From Lentisphaerae bacterium GWF2_44_16 (GTDB lineage Bacteria; Verrucomicrobiota; Lentisphaeria; Victivallales; GWF2-45-14): a stretch of DNA of 64,000 nucleotides. Shown in pieces: positions 1 to 9,443 of this stretch (the stretch's first letter is position 1; each line of letters starts with the position of its first letter). The stretch covers positions 1 through 64,000 of the forward strand of contig MHBF01000093.1 of the NCBI GenBank assembly GCA_001803225.1, given 5' to 3'. The position numbers and the translations under genes are program-made. Below the pieces are notes generated by a model, which made no database searches, was not told the DNA's origin, and worked only from the letters and a program-made list of their open reading frames with translations.

Positions 1-2406
1 CCCACTGAAAGAGATATTTTCATATTCTATATTAGTGTTTGAATCAATGGATGATATGAAAATATCCTCCCTGTTTTCAAGTTTCACTTTTATACCGACA
101 TCAAGAGAGTTCTCTGATTTTACTTTCAGCAATTCTATATTCCTGACAATTGGCTTTTCATCTTTCTTATATGCTTCATGTACTGCGATAAATATTGTTT
201 CAGGGCCATTATGGCGTACACATAGAAATTCTGAAGTTTTTCCTGACTTTGCCGTTACAGGGGAATGCCCGGGTTTGCCCCAGGATGACGGTTCATTGTC
301 AAGGCGTATCGCAGGACCTTGCGCGATAATAATGTCCTTTTCTGTTCCACCTGCAAAAACAGTTCTCAGGACGGAGCCGCCGTCATCTGAAAATTCAACG
401 GCAAAATTCTCAGAATTTTTTTTACCGGCGCTTATGCTTTCGAGATATTTTCCGATTTTTAATTTATCAGGAACAGCTTCCTTATCTGCCGATATTTTTA
501 TTTTATAAGGTTTGGCGAGATTCCCATGCAGCATGTAATCGTGGATTTTTCCGCCCTTCACACGAAAAATGTCCAGCACATAAAAACGTTCATCATCTAT
601 TTTGACCATAGCCAGAGTACGCATGTAGACTTTAGTGCCTGCAACAGTACTGTAAGACTTATTCGCATCTATTTCAGCTATTTGAATGCCTTTTTCCGCC
701 ATGTCCCATAACCTCAGGGAACCGCCGTCATCATAAAGGGCGCCAACTCCCCATAAATCTTTATGAACATATTCAGGATAAAGCGGCAATCTGTCATCGG
801 GGTTTTTATTTTTATGTTCTCTTGCGGACTGATTTTTTTCATCCACTACTACGGTGTTATGAGCGGCAGTACTTATATTCCAATCCCGCAGGCCGCGGTA
901 TCCGGTTTCAGATGATATTTCCTCATTGCATGCCCATAACACGAGCTCCAGATTACTGTAATGGTCATGATTGTTTGTTCCCTCCCATTGCGAGTAAAGC
1001 CTGACTTGTTTTTCTCCTTTTCCGAAACCGAGCATTCCTTTCCCTGACGCGCCCATGAGGAAAGATTTGGAAACTATGGGGGGATTTCCGAAAAACATTC
1101 CTTTTGCGTTCCATGTGCTGTCTTCAAATGCAACTGAACGTCCGTCCGGCAATGCCAATAAATCAAAAGCTGCTTTTATTCTGTTGAAGTCATAGCCGAA
1201 TTCTTTTTCGGGGTTGAAGTTTTCAATATGGGTTTTGTCAACAGGATCAATATATTCTGAAGGATCTGAATATCCGTTCAGAAAATCGGCAGTCTCCATA
1301 ATTCCTCTGGCAACCGGAAAACCATAGGCTACAGTACCTTCGCACCACATGCCGTCACTGCGAAACCCGATATGAAGAATGTCCCTTATCCATCTTAGGG
1401 TTGCGTGGATGTATTCCGGCCTGTTCAGGAATTTTCCGAAATATGCCATTCCTTTAATGCGGTTCATATTTTGATTGTGCAAGGGGCGGAATTTAAAAAG
1501 AAGATGTTTTTCGACCAATCCTGAAAGGAGTTTTTCAGAGATTATTTTTTTGTTTTCATCTGAGAGCGCCGCGAAGGATTTACTGTTTTTAATGAGTAGA
1601 TATGCTTCAAGCAGAGGCAAAGCATGGTTTAAATCGTGGACATCTCCCCAATATCCCCACAGCCCGTAATTGACTTCGACAGGCAGCGGTTTGTCGGTAG
1701 AAAAAATTTTCACTTCATTCTTTGCACGGTTTTTACAGTATATTTTCCAGCCACCTATGACTTCTCCGAAACGTTTCAGTATTAAACAAGTTCTTTGCGC
1801 GAAGTGTTCATCTCCCGTCGCCGCATAGAGTTGCGCATAGTACAGCGCCGCCGATTTCATGAGGGGATGCCAGAGGTTCATGAGGCCTCTTTCATCGATT
1901 TTGGAGATTATTTCCTCGTCACTTTTATTTTCTATGTTTCTCAACGCGTGGCGGAGGATGATTTCATATTTTTTCCTTGCATTTTCATCATTGTGATAAA
2001 GCCACAAATCCCGTAAAGCCGCACCGACATATTGAATGGGCGCGATATTCTTTCTGTCCGGTTCTTTTCCAAGGTGAAGGTAGCTTGTACGGTAATGATC
2101 TGCGCTGTACATTAGAAAATCAATTAACTCCTTATTATCCGGTAATTCAGCGGGTATTCCAAAATCGCCGTATTTCTCATTCATCTTTTCTGCAAGTTTG
2201 TCATTGGGGGCTTTCAATTCCAATTCAGCGTATTTGGATAGGTATTCAACAGTTTTTCCTTCTACTTTTCCATTTTTTATTTCTTCCGGGCTGAAACGAC
2301 ATAAAGGGTCTTTATCTTTTATTGAAAACTGAACAGCATTTTCTGAATATGCTGATGAGAACAGAAAAATTCCGGATAAGATAAACATTTTCATTCTGAA
2401 CTTCAT
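1..2406 (-). CDS. Heparinase II/III-like protein, secreted; 3' end truncated by window edge
   Basis: Not in the ORF track because it has no stop inside the window. Minus-strand translation from ATG at 2404-2406: MKFRMKMFILSGIFLFSSAYSENAVQF (signal peptide) ... RLYSQWEGTNNHDHYSNLELVLWACNEEISSETGYRGLRDWNISTAAHNTVVVDEK, typical of the heparinase II/III-like alginate/GAG lyase superfamily. Confidence 0.85.
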   Translation of the reverse strand, partial: MKFRMKMFILSGIFLFSSAYSENAVQFSIKDKDPLCRFSPEEIKNGKVEGKTVEYLSKYAELELKAPNDKLAEKMNEKYGDFGIPAELPDNKELIDFLMYSADHYRTSYLHLGKEPDRKNIAPIQYVGAALRDLWLYHNDENARKKYEIILRHALRNIENKSDEEIISKIDERGLMNLWHPLMKSAALYYAQLYAATGDEHFAQRTCLILKRFGEVIGGWKIYCKNRAKNEVKIFSTDKPLPVEVNYGLWGYWGDVHDLNHALPLLEAYLLIKNSKSFAALSDENKKIISEKLLSGLVEKHLLFKFRPLHNQNMNRIKGMAYFGKFLNRPEYIHATLRWIRDILHIGFRSDGMWCEGTVAYGFPVARGIMETADFLNGYSDPSEYIDPVDKTHIENFNPEKEFGYDFNRIKAAFDLLALPDGRSVAFEDSTWNAKGMFFGNPPIVSKSFLMGASGKGMLGFGKGEKQVRLYSQWEGTNNHDHYSNLELVLWACNEEISSETGYRGLRDWNISTAAHNTVVVDEKNQSAREHKNKNPDDRLPLYPEYVHKDLWGVGALYDDGGSLRLWDMAEKGIQIAEIDANKSYSTVAGTKVYMRTLAMVKIDDERFYVLDIFRVKGGKIHDYMLHGNLAKPYKIKISADKEAVPDKLKIGKYLESISAGKKNSENFAVEFSDDGGSVLRTVFAGGTEKDIIIAQGPAIRLDNEPSSWGKPGHSPVTAKSGKTSEFLCVRHNGPETIFIAVHEAYKKDEKPIVRNIELLKVKSENSLDVGIKVKLENREDIFISSIDSNTNIEYENISFSG

Positions 2407-2431
2407 TTTACTTCCTTTTTTAAAATTATTT

Positions 2432-3091
2432 TTACGGGTTCGGCAGCCATAATTTACGTTCCCCACCATAAGTGTTTGGAACAGGTGCTTTTCTCCATCC
2501 CGTATGTCCGTCCATGTACATGATATTTACTCCGCCGCCGTGGCGGGGATTGACGTTGTTTACCGTGAGTTCTGCATTGTAAGCTGGATTAATAAATAAG
2601 GTTCCATCCGCCTCTATTATTCCTGCCAGTTCAGAAGGGTAGAGCAGTTTGTGATATTGGACAAAACTGCTCGGATAAGAGGTATTGGATGCATAGAAAA
2701 AGACCTGATGATTAGCGCCGTAGCTGGTATAACGACCCAAATAATAAAATTTATCTTTATTCGATTTGCATTGAAATACGCCAAAATCAGGGATTGTACT
2801 TTTACATCCGAGATATTCCTGAATTTGGTCATAAAAACTTTTGTAATACATTGCCGGATCGCTGGTTCTAGTAGCTCTTGAACATGGAAGAAAACCGTTG
2901 AAATCATTCTGGTACATGATAACGGCACTTGCTATCTGTTTGAGATTGTTTCTGCAATTTATTTCGTTGACTTTATCTTTTGCCTTTTTCAGGGCGGGGA
3001 GAAGAATGCCCGCCAGTATGGCGATAATGGAAATTACAATGAGCAACTCGATAAGAGTAAATGCCAGTTTTTTCCTATCAGTTTTTTCCAT
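2432..3091 (-). CDS. Pseudopilin-like protein (prepilin N-terminal methylation motif, H-X9-DG C-terminal motif)
   Basis: [47 protein letters not shown] and HGGGVNIMYMDG (H-X9-DG). Confidence 0.9.
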   Translation of the reverse strand: MEKTDRKKLAFTLIELLIVISIIAILAGILLPALKKAKDKVNEINCRNNLKQIASAVIMYQNDFNGFLPCSRATRTSDPAMYYKSFYDQIQEYLGCKSTIPDFGVFQCKSNKDKFYYLGRYTSYGANHQVFFYASNTSYPSSFVQYHKLLYPSELAGIIEADGTLFINPAYNAELTVNNVNPRHGGGVNIMYMDGHTGWRKAPVPNTYGGERKLWLPNP

Positions 3092-3095
3092 AATA

Positions 3096-4100
3096 TTATT
3101 CCCTTGTTAAATTTTTTACAGATTTTCCTTCAGAAAGCACGGGCTTGAAAACTTTTTCTGACGGTGGATTTTCCGGGGAATACTTTTCTTTAAGGATTTC
3201 CATGAGCAGTTCCGCGGCGGAGATGCCGAGTTCTTTTTTATACTGGTGCACTGATGCCGGACGCGGAGAAAGAAATTTCAAAAAATCCATATTGTCGTAT
3301 CCTATAACTGATAAATCATCCGGTATTTTGATTCCATGTTCCGCGGCTTTGCCGTAGAGTTCGAGAAGCACGAAATCGCTGAAGCAGAACACTGCCGTAT
3401 ATTTTTTCGCGTCTCTGATAAAATCGTCAACTGTCCTGTAAACCGGAGCTTCAACGCCGTTTTTACGAAGTTCATTTATGAAGCTTTCACCTCTTGAGAA
3501 CGCATCGCCGATACGACCTGTGAATGCTATTTTTCTATGCCCTTTATTCATGAGATACTGTGCGGCAAGGCGTCCGCCTTCGACATTGTCATTATATACT
3601 GAAGGCAATCCCTTGAAAGGAATGGTCAGGCTTATTACAGGTTTTTTTTCAGAGATTTTATAAACAAATTTCCAGTCAGGCTTTTTTTCTTCTTTCCTGA
3701 TGACCGGGGAGAAAATGAAACCGTCAACACCTTTAGAATTCATGAATGTGAACATCTCTTCCTTCGACACGTAATCATATTTGGATGTAGAAAGAAGCAT
3801 GTGATAATTGTTTTTTACGATGACTTCCTCTATGCCTTCGAGAATATTTGCCCAGAAAGAATTTTCAATACCGTCGGTAATCACGCCTATCATCAGGGTT
3901 TTCTTAGAGGCGATTGCCCTGGCGAGGACGTTGGGAACGAAATTGTTCTTTTTTATTGCCTCTTCAATGCGCTTACAGGTGGCGTCGGCGATTTTATATT
4001 TTTTTGCTTTCCCGTTAAGGAACATGGAAGCCGCGGTCATTGAAACCCCGGCTTCCGTGGCTATGTCCTGAAGCGTTATTTTTGATTTGCCGGCAATCAT
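3096..4100 (-). CDS. LacI family transcriptional regulator
   Basis: N-terminal HTH ITLQDIATEAGVSMTAASMFLNGKAKKYKI, then a type I periplasmic-binding-like domain (IGVITDGIENSFWANILEGIEE; VIGYDNMDFLKFLSPRPASVHQ). Confidence 0.9.
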   Translation of the reverse strand: MIAGKSKITLQDIATEAGVSMTAASMFLNGKAKKYKIADATCKRIEEAIKKNNFVPNVLARAIASKKTLMIGVITDGIENSFWANILEGIEEVIVKNNYHMLLSTSKYDYVSKEEMFTFMNSKGVDGFIFSPVIRKEEKKPDWKFVYKISEKKPVISLTIPFKGLPSVYNDNVEGGRLAAQYLMNKGHRKIAFTGRIGDAFSRGESFINELRKNGVEAPVYRTVDDFIRDAKKYTAVFCFSDFVLLELYGKAAEHGIKIPDDLSVIGYDNMDFLKFLSPRPASVHQYKKELGISAAELLMEILKEKYSPENPPSEKVFKPVLSEGKSVKNLTRE

Positions 4101-5566
4101 TCGATTTCCTTAAAATATGAGCTGTGCGCAATCCTTGGCAATATATCCTCGTCAGTATCAGGGTTCCACAGTATCGCCGAAAAAAGAACAATGGAACTCT
4201 GAATACAGTTCTCAAAATTTCCGTCTTCGACCAATGCCGTGGCAATTGTTGTTTCAGGTTTTACTTTTAAGACTTCTCTGTAAAATTTCACGGCGTTCTT
4301 GTAATTCGCCATCCAGAGGCCGTTGATTTTCTGCCAGTGTTTTGTTCTCTGCTCAAGACGTTTTTCCATAAAGGCATTGCTTCTTTCTCCCAGAATGAAA
4401 GAGTCGTGATTTTCAAATTCCGCTCCCCAGCGCAACGCGCAGAAACCTTTCGGCACTGAAGAAAACTCAAGACAGCCCCTCATCGCTGCAAGTTTTTTTG
4501 AATACCCAATGGTGGCGTCAATGGTTTCGAGACCTTTAACACGGGATTTATTCAGTTCCGGAATATAAAGGTATGGCATGGCCCCGGCGTCTTCCCAGAC
4601 GATGTTTATCCTTTTGTCGAGTTTTTCAAGGTCCTTGTAATCGTCAACTATGGACGTGGCGTGCAGGCCAAACTGAATATGCAGTCCGGGATATTTTTTC
4701 AGGATCGCGCCGCCGATCTCATTAACCATCGCGCAGACGATTTCCGCAAGAGATTTTCCACCAATTTCAGTATTGTGGTGTTCTGTTAGTGTCTGGAAAT
4801 AAATGCCATCATGTTTAATGTGAGAATAGTTTTTTGTGTAATTGTCGATGATTTCTTTTTTAAGCAGTTTCACGTCTTCTTTTTTGCTGAGATCTATTCC
4901 TGTATGGCCCCAGCCCCAGTGAAAACCGAGAACAACTTTAATGCCCCTTGAATGAGCGTAATCTATGATGTCGTCAATATTTACTGGTACCTGGTCATTC
5001 CATATCGTGAGCATATTCATGCGAAGGCGCGCCATATTGTCGAGAAAACGCCTATAATCATAAATCACATAACCCCATGTCCATATCCCGCGATACTGTA
5101 TGCGGGGATAGTCGCTGAAAGATAAATCGGCTATTTCCTCAAGTTTTTCCTGAGAGTGTTCGACTTCCAGTACTCTGGCGTTAAAGTCCTCAATACCGTT
5201 GAGAAGTCCTTTTGTGTCATGTCCGCCAATTACAATTACTTTACGTTCAGGATTCCAGGGCGATTTAAGAATTGATATTCCGTAGGCCTCGGCTTTGCGC
5301 GGTATCTGGATTTTCTTCTTTTTTTCGAGTTCTCTTATAAGAATATTGGAAGATGAGGTACCGACAATGATAAGATGTTCATCGTGTTTTTTCAGCGAAA
5401 GGCCGAGGGCCGGAACAGTCTCCATGACATACGGGAAAAGGGATTGAACCATTTTCTGGATTTCATTTATCGCGAATTTCTCGATATTGTCTTTATAAGA
5501 ACCGAATATAATTTTCCAGCGTGTGCCTTCATAAACGACCCTGAAATGAGACTTCAATTTTGCCAT
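4097..5566 (-). CDS. Glycoside-hydrolase-like protein (GH20/GH67 N-terminal-like domain plus TIM barrel), no signal peptide
   Basis: IVGTSSSNILI...AYGISILKSPWNPERKVIVIGGHDTKGLLNGIEDF followed by YPRIQYRGIWTWG...MARLRMNMLTIWND; 4-bp ATGA overlap with the LacI gene. Confidence 0.6.
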   Translation of the reverse strand: MAKLKSHFRVVYEGTRWKIIFGSYKDNIEKFAINEIQKMVQSLFPYVMETVPALGLSLKKHDEHLIIVGTSSSNILIRELEKKKKIQIPRKAEAYGISILKSPWNPERKVIVIGGHDTKGLLNGIEDFNARVLEVEHSQEKLEEIADLSFSDYPRIQYRGIWTWGYVIYDYRRFLDNMARLRMNMLTIWNDQVPVNIDDIIDYAHSRGIKVVLGFHWGWGHTGIDLSKKEDVKLLKKEIIDNYTKNYSHIKHDGIYFQTLTEHHNTEIGGKSLAEIVCAMVNEIGGAILKKYPGLHIQFGLHATSIVDDYKDLEKLDKRINIVWEDAGAMPYLYIPELNKSRVKGLETIDATIGYSKKLAAMRGCLEFSSVPKGFCALRWGAEFENHDSFILGERSNAFMEKRLEQRTKHWQKINGLWMANYKNAVKFYREVLKVKPETTIATALVEDGNFENCIQSSIVLFSAILWNPDTDEDILPRIAHSSYFKEIE

Positions 5567-5585
5567 TTTAAAATCCTTATTTGAG

Positions 5586-5609
5586 TTTAACTAAAGTGCT
5601 TTAGTTAAA
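5586..5609 (-). promoter_or_regulatory. Perfect palindromic operator candidate TTTAACTAAAG-TG-CTTTAGTTAAA
   Basis: 11-bp perfect inverted repeat, directly downstream of the -10 box of the promoter for the 5566->1 operon. Confidence 0.75.
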
Positions 5610-5610
5610 T

Positions 5611-5639
5611 ATTATAAACTATTTTACACGGATTGTCAA
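5611..5639 (-). promoter_or_regulatory. Consensus sigma70-type promoter TTGACA-N17-TATAAT
   Basis: Minus strand: TTGACA (5634-5639), 17-nt spacer, TATAAT (5611-5616). Confidence 0.85.
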
Positions 5640-5646
5640 TAGCATT

Positions 5647-7590
5647 TCAGATGAAAAATGAATCTTCGCCCAGTTCGTTCAGAAGGGCAAGGGGTATGAA
5701 GCCTGTAATCCAGCCGGCCATAATGCAGTAAGCGCCCCAGTCCTTGTCTTTGTTGAGACCGTAGTATTCGTTGTGGTCCATGTCGAACGCCCGCATCCAT
5801 CCGCCGTCAAAACGGGGGCCGCTGTCCTTAATCTGGGCCGCCAGTATGAAATCCCGGAGTTTATCATAAATATCACGTGCAAGATTAAGGTCAATGGAAT
5901 GAGGATTTTTCATTTTGCATATAACAGACAATGCGCATAAAATAAAATTATTGCAGTAAAGCATGTCGGCTATGTTATCGGAAGAATCACCAATGCCTAC
6001 GCCTGCTTCAGCATGATCTGTAAGACGGATCGGAGTTTCCCGGATTCCGCCTGAGTTGTGCTGTAAATTTTTGAAAAAACGAAGGCAATCATTAATTTTT
6101 TCCGACAAGTCCATTCCCGCGAGTTCCTGCACTGACGCTAACATAAGCAGATAGCGGCTGTATGTGAAATTATCAGAATAACCGAAGGGTTTAGTATTAG
6201 GGAATTTTGACATTATTTTATTTGCGTACTTCAAGACGGCATCCTTATACTTTGTCTCTCCGGTATGTTTGTAAAGCTGAAGCATGAAAGATGTCATTTC
6301 ACCATAATAAACGGGATTGTCGGTAACGTGTTCCGCCGACTGGCGTCCTGAAAAACCAGTTCTGGAATTGAAGTTTCCGCAGAGCAGTCCTTCCGGGCCG
6401 AGCCAGCGGATTATGGCATCGCCGAGTTTCCGGCTTCTTTCAAGATATTCCTCATCCTTGAAAAGCTTGTACATATTTATCATTGTCAATCCGCCCCGCC
6501 CGGCATCGGAGGAGTATATTACATGAGGGCCCATGCCCAGATCATGAAACCATTTGAAGAGTCCGGCCGCTTCTCCTTTTTCCACTTGTATCCCGTTGTC
6601 AAGAAGAAATCTTATCAGGTTTTTTCCGGTTTTAATGAGTTTTTTATCGTTATCTATTTTGCCGTATTTACAGAGGAGAACTCCCGTCAGCATTTCGGAA
6701 TCCATCCTGATGTTTGCCCGGGGCTTCAAGTTATAGGACGTAATCATTTCATAGATGCCTTTCGTGCCGTCTTTATCGAGCATCAGACCTGAGTTAAAAT
6801 GCCATTTAACGGCTTTCTCTACAACATTTTCCAGTGTATTGAAGGATTTTCCATAGACTGAAATTGGCTTAAAAACTTTCTCAAAAGCCGCTTTTACTTT
6901 TACTTTTTCGATGTCGAGAATTTCATTGAACAGAAAGGCATAAACTTCTTTCCAGCGGAAAAAGGGAAGCATCATAGTGCCATCATATTCCGTCATATTC
7001 ATAGCGGAAGCAAAAAAATTGAACACCCTCACCAGCACCGGAAAACTGAAACTGCCCTCCTTAAAAATATTATGAGTGCCTATGCAGTCGGAAGCGGAAA
7101 GAAGGACTTTTCTCCCGTAATCTGTATGATATCCCATGGCGCGGCCCGGATAGTAATAGGAATTTCTCGCCTGCAGGATATACCCGTCAATATCCGCCTT
7201 TAGTTCATTGTCGGCAATGAGATATTCATTGAAAAAATGACGTTCCAGTCCGTCAACCTGATGCCCGAATACGGAGGAATGCAGATAGTCGCAGGCCATG
7301 TAATTTTCAATAAAAAGTTTCTGTCCCTTCTGCTGAAGGCCCGCGAACTTCTTTATTGTCTCGAAATTCATTTCAGGAACGAATTTTTCTCCTCTTTCAT
7401 AATGGGGCATGATGAAATACGCAGTACATTCCATGCTTTCGGCGTTTACCGCTTCTTCCGGCGAATCATATCTGACGATTGTTGTTTTACCGTCAGCGAT
7501 AACTTTCAGTAATTCTTCAAATTTACCTGTTCCGCCGATAATTCTGATTTCGTCACTTTTATGCATTATATTTTCCTTGTTATTCTTCAT
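5647..7590 (-). CDS. Uncharacterised ~640-aa protein: N-terminal GATase/ThuA-like region plus C-terminal alpha-toroid-like region; paralogue of 11470-13392
   Basis: Long ORF; shares ...GGWMRAFDMDHNEYYGLNKDKDWGAYCIMAGWITGFIPLALL with GAWMRGYDYLYNDYNGTNGDMDWGPFCVESGWCNTWIGQAL of the paralogue. The internal ATG at 7566 has the better SD (AAGGA), so the start may be 7566. Confidence 0.75.
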   Translation of the reverse strand: MKNNKENIMHKSDEIRIIGGTGKFEELLKVIADGKTTIVRYDSPEEAVNAESMECTAYFIMPHYERGEKFVPEMNFETIKKFAGLQQKGQKLFIENYMACDYLHSSVFGHQVDGLERHFFNEYLIADNELKADIDGYILQARNSYYYPGRAMGYHTDYGRKVLLSASDCIGTHNIFKEGSFSFPVLVRVFNFFASAMNMTEYDGTMMLPFFRWKEVYAFLFNEILDIEKVKVKAAFEKVFKPISVYGKSFNTLENVVEKAVKWHFNSGLMLDKDGTKGIYEMITSYNLKPRANIRMDSEMLTGVLLCKYGKIDNDKKLIKTGKNLIRFLLDNGIQVEKGEAAGLFKWFHDLGMGPHVIYSSDAGRGGLTMINMYKLFKDEEYLERSRKLGDAIIRWLGPEGLLCGNFNSRTGFSGRQSAEHVTDNPVYYGEMTSFMLQLYKHTGETKYKDAVLKYANKIMSKFPNTKPFGYSDNFTYSRYLLMLASVQELAGMDLSEKINDCLRFFKNLQHNSGGIRETPIRLTDHAEAGVGIGDSSDNIADMLYCNNFILCALSVICKMKNPHSIDLNLARDIYDKLRDFILAAQIKDSGPRFDGGWMRAFDMDHNEYYGLNKDKDWGAYCIMAGWITGFIPLALLNELGEDSFFI

Positions 7591-9427
7591 ATTTCTGACA
7601 TATTTCTATTTCGTTTATAAGCATTGCCGATTTTTTAAAAGCTGTATTTTTCTTTTTGGAAAAACTGAATTTGACATATCTGCAACTTAGCGTTTCAGGC
7701 AGGACGATGCTTGCCCAGCCATGAACATATTTACAGCATTCTCCGATGTTTTTCATTTTGTTAAGATCATTTCCAGCTTCCACTATGATTTTATCGGGTG
7801 AAGTGTCAGGATTGTCAAATTGTCCCAAAAAGGGCGGCGCGTCCGCTACCCTCAGCATGTCGATTTTTTCCTGCTTCTCCAGATCAAACAACAGTTCAAG
7901 ATAAACAGGTTCATCAAAAATAGCATATCCATAAATTTTTGATAGGTCAGCCCGTTCTTCCTGACGGCCTCCGGCAATATAGCCATCGCTTGAAAGGTGG
8001 TTTTTATCAATAATAAGCTTTTTTCTGGTCCAGAAACTGGAAGGATGCCAGTTTGGGAAATCAGGATATTTTGATTTTGTATATTGGCGGCCAAGCGCAA
8101 TATTTTTATAGGCAATAGCGGGATGCTTCATATAATCGGCATAACGCTGGTACTGTTCAACAGCTTTTTCACCGCCTATTTCGGGTTTGAGCCCTGGTTT
8201 GGCAAAGATGCCTGTCGCTTCAAAAGTTATGAGTTTTTCGCAATAAGGTCTTGCCGTTTCCATCTGCTGGACGAAGCCCGCATGACCATCGAAGCCGCCA
8301 TTCAGATATCGTGGAACAATTATGCCTTCACCATCTATATCAAAAGATTCGCAGTTTCCCCAGAAATGAGTTTTTGTATCCTTCAAGGCTTCCTTTAGAG
8401 CAGAAAAAGAACGGGAATTGAGCTTTAACTGCTCAGGACGTCCCCTCGTACAGCCCAAAATATCCATTGGTGCTATAATATCGGCCTTGAAAGCTCCCTG
8501 TTTGAGTATGTGGAAAATAGCGTCGCTGATTGCCGGAGCGCTACAAGCGACCGACAACAGTATTGGTTTGGCGGGGCAGAGTTCGTCTGCTTTTTTTCTG
8601 TCCTCTTCAAGCAATTCAAAAAATTCCTGAAAAACATCTACCGATAAATTCAGATGCGGTTCAAGGGCCTGATACCATCCGTAAAAAGATTTATATTTTC
8701 CATAACGTTCCCATATTTCCTCCATTAGCTCCAGGCGGCGTTCACATAAGGTATAATTATTTCCAAACGGCAGAATGACTTTTTGTCCGTTTTTTTCTGC
8801 CGTTTCCAGAATGATTTTTACAGGGTCTTCCGACTTCATATCAAACGTGGGATATATTCTGGAGGGATAATGTGCCCTGAACTCCTTTTCCACGTTGGCG
8901 GAAAAACGCTCGCTGTAATGTTCAAGCTGGATAATTGCCAGGGGAATGATGGTTTTGAACCCCAGTTCATCAAAAGAATCCATCTGTTCTTTCCATTGGG
9001 AGTCAGTCAAATCTTTCACATTGGAAAATGAAGAACATGTTTTTTTGTCAGTAGCGCCGAACATGATAAATGCGCCTTCAATGAGGTTCGGTGTATATTT
9101 TCTGACTTCAAAATCTTTGCTGACAGTTTGCCATTTCAGACCATCTGCGGAGAACCGGATGATAATGTTATGAACACCTGCTTTATCGACAATATCAGGA
9201 AAACATTGTACGAACGCATAGCGCCCTTTTTCCGCAAAATTTTTTCCCCGCCATAACAAATTTGCTTCATCCACTATATCCAAATAGATTTCTACATTTA
9301 TTTTAGAGGACTTGCCGGAATTTTGAATTTGGGCCCGGACTTCAAATTTATCCGTTTCAGAAATTGGACTGAAAGGAACAAAAATAATGTCACGATCCGG
9401 ATTACACACAAGATTCTCGTTATTCAC
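7580..9427 (-). CDS. DUF4434-like glycosidase-type protein with C-terminal discoidin-like region
   Basis: TIM-barrel-like GAFIMFGATDKKTCSSFSNVKDLTDSQWKEQMDSFDELGFKTIIPLAI...YGKYKSFYGWYQALEPHLNLSVDVFQEFFELLEEDRKKADELCPAKPILLSVA. Confidence 0.55.
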   Translation of the reverse strand: MNNENLVCNPDRDIIFVPFSPISETDKFEVRAQIQNSGKSSKINVEIYLDIVDEANLLWRGKNFAEKGRYAFVQCFPDIVDKAGVHNIIIRFSADGLKWQTVSKDFEVRKYTPNLIEGAFIMFGATDKKTCSSFSNVKDLTDSQWKEQMDSFDELGFKTIIPLAIIQLEHYSERFSANVEKEFRAHYPSRIYPTFDMKSEDPVKIILETAEKNGQKVILPFGNNYTLCERRLELMEEIWERYGKYKSFYGWYQALEPHLNLSVDVFQEFFELLEEDRKKADELCPAKPILLSVACSAPAISDAIFHILKQGAFKADIIAPMDILGCTRGRPEQLKLNSRSFSALKEALKDTKTHFWGNCESFDIDGEGIIVPRYLNGGFDGHAGFVQQMETARPYCEKLITFEATGIFAKPGLKPEIGGEKAVEQYQRYADYMKHPAIAYKNIALGRQYTKSKYPDFPNWHPSSFWTRKKLIIDKNHLSSDGYIAGGRQEERADLSKIYGYAIFDEPVYLELLFDLEKQEKIDMLRVADAPPFLGQFDNPDTSPDKIIVEAGNDLNKMKNIGECCKYVHGWASIVLPETLSCRYVKFSFSKKKNTAFKKSAMLINEIEICQKYEE

Positions 9428-9443
9428 CTGAAGTCTCCTTTAT

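Noticed and set aside
35-2294. Plus-strand ORFs 35-508, 526-711, 822-1004, 1475-1669, 1795-2016, 1977-2294
   Set aside because: Antisense to the continuous heparinase-like minus-strand frame; no coherent protein family or SD.
2617-2928. 103-aa minus-strand ORF and other nested or antisense ORFs within called genes
   Set aside because: Fully contained in longer, recognisable coding sequences in another frame; composition looks like shadow translation.
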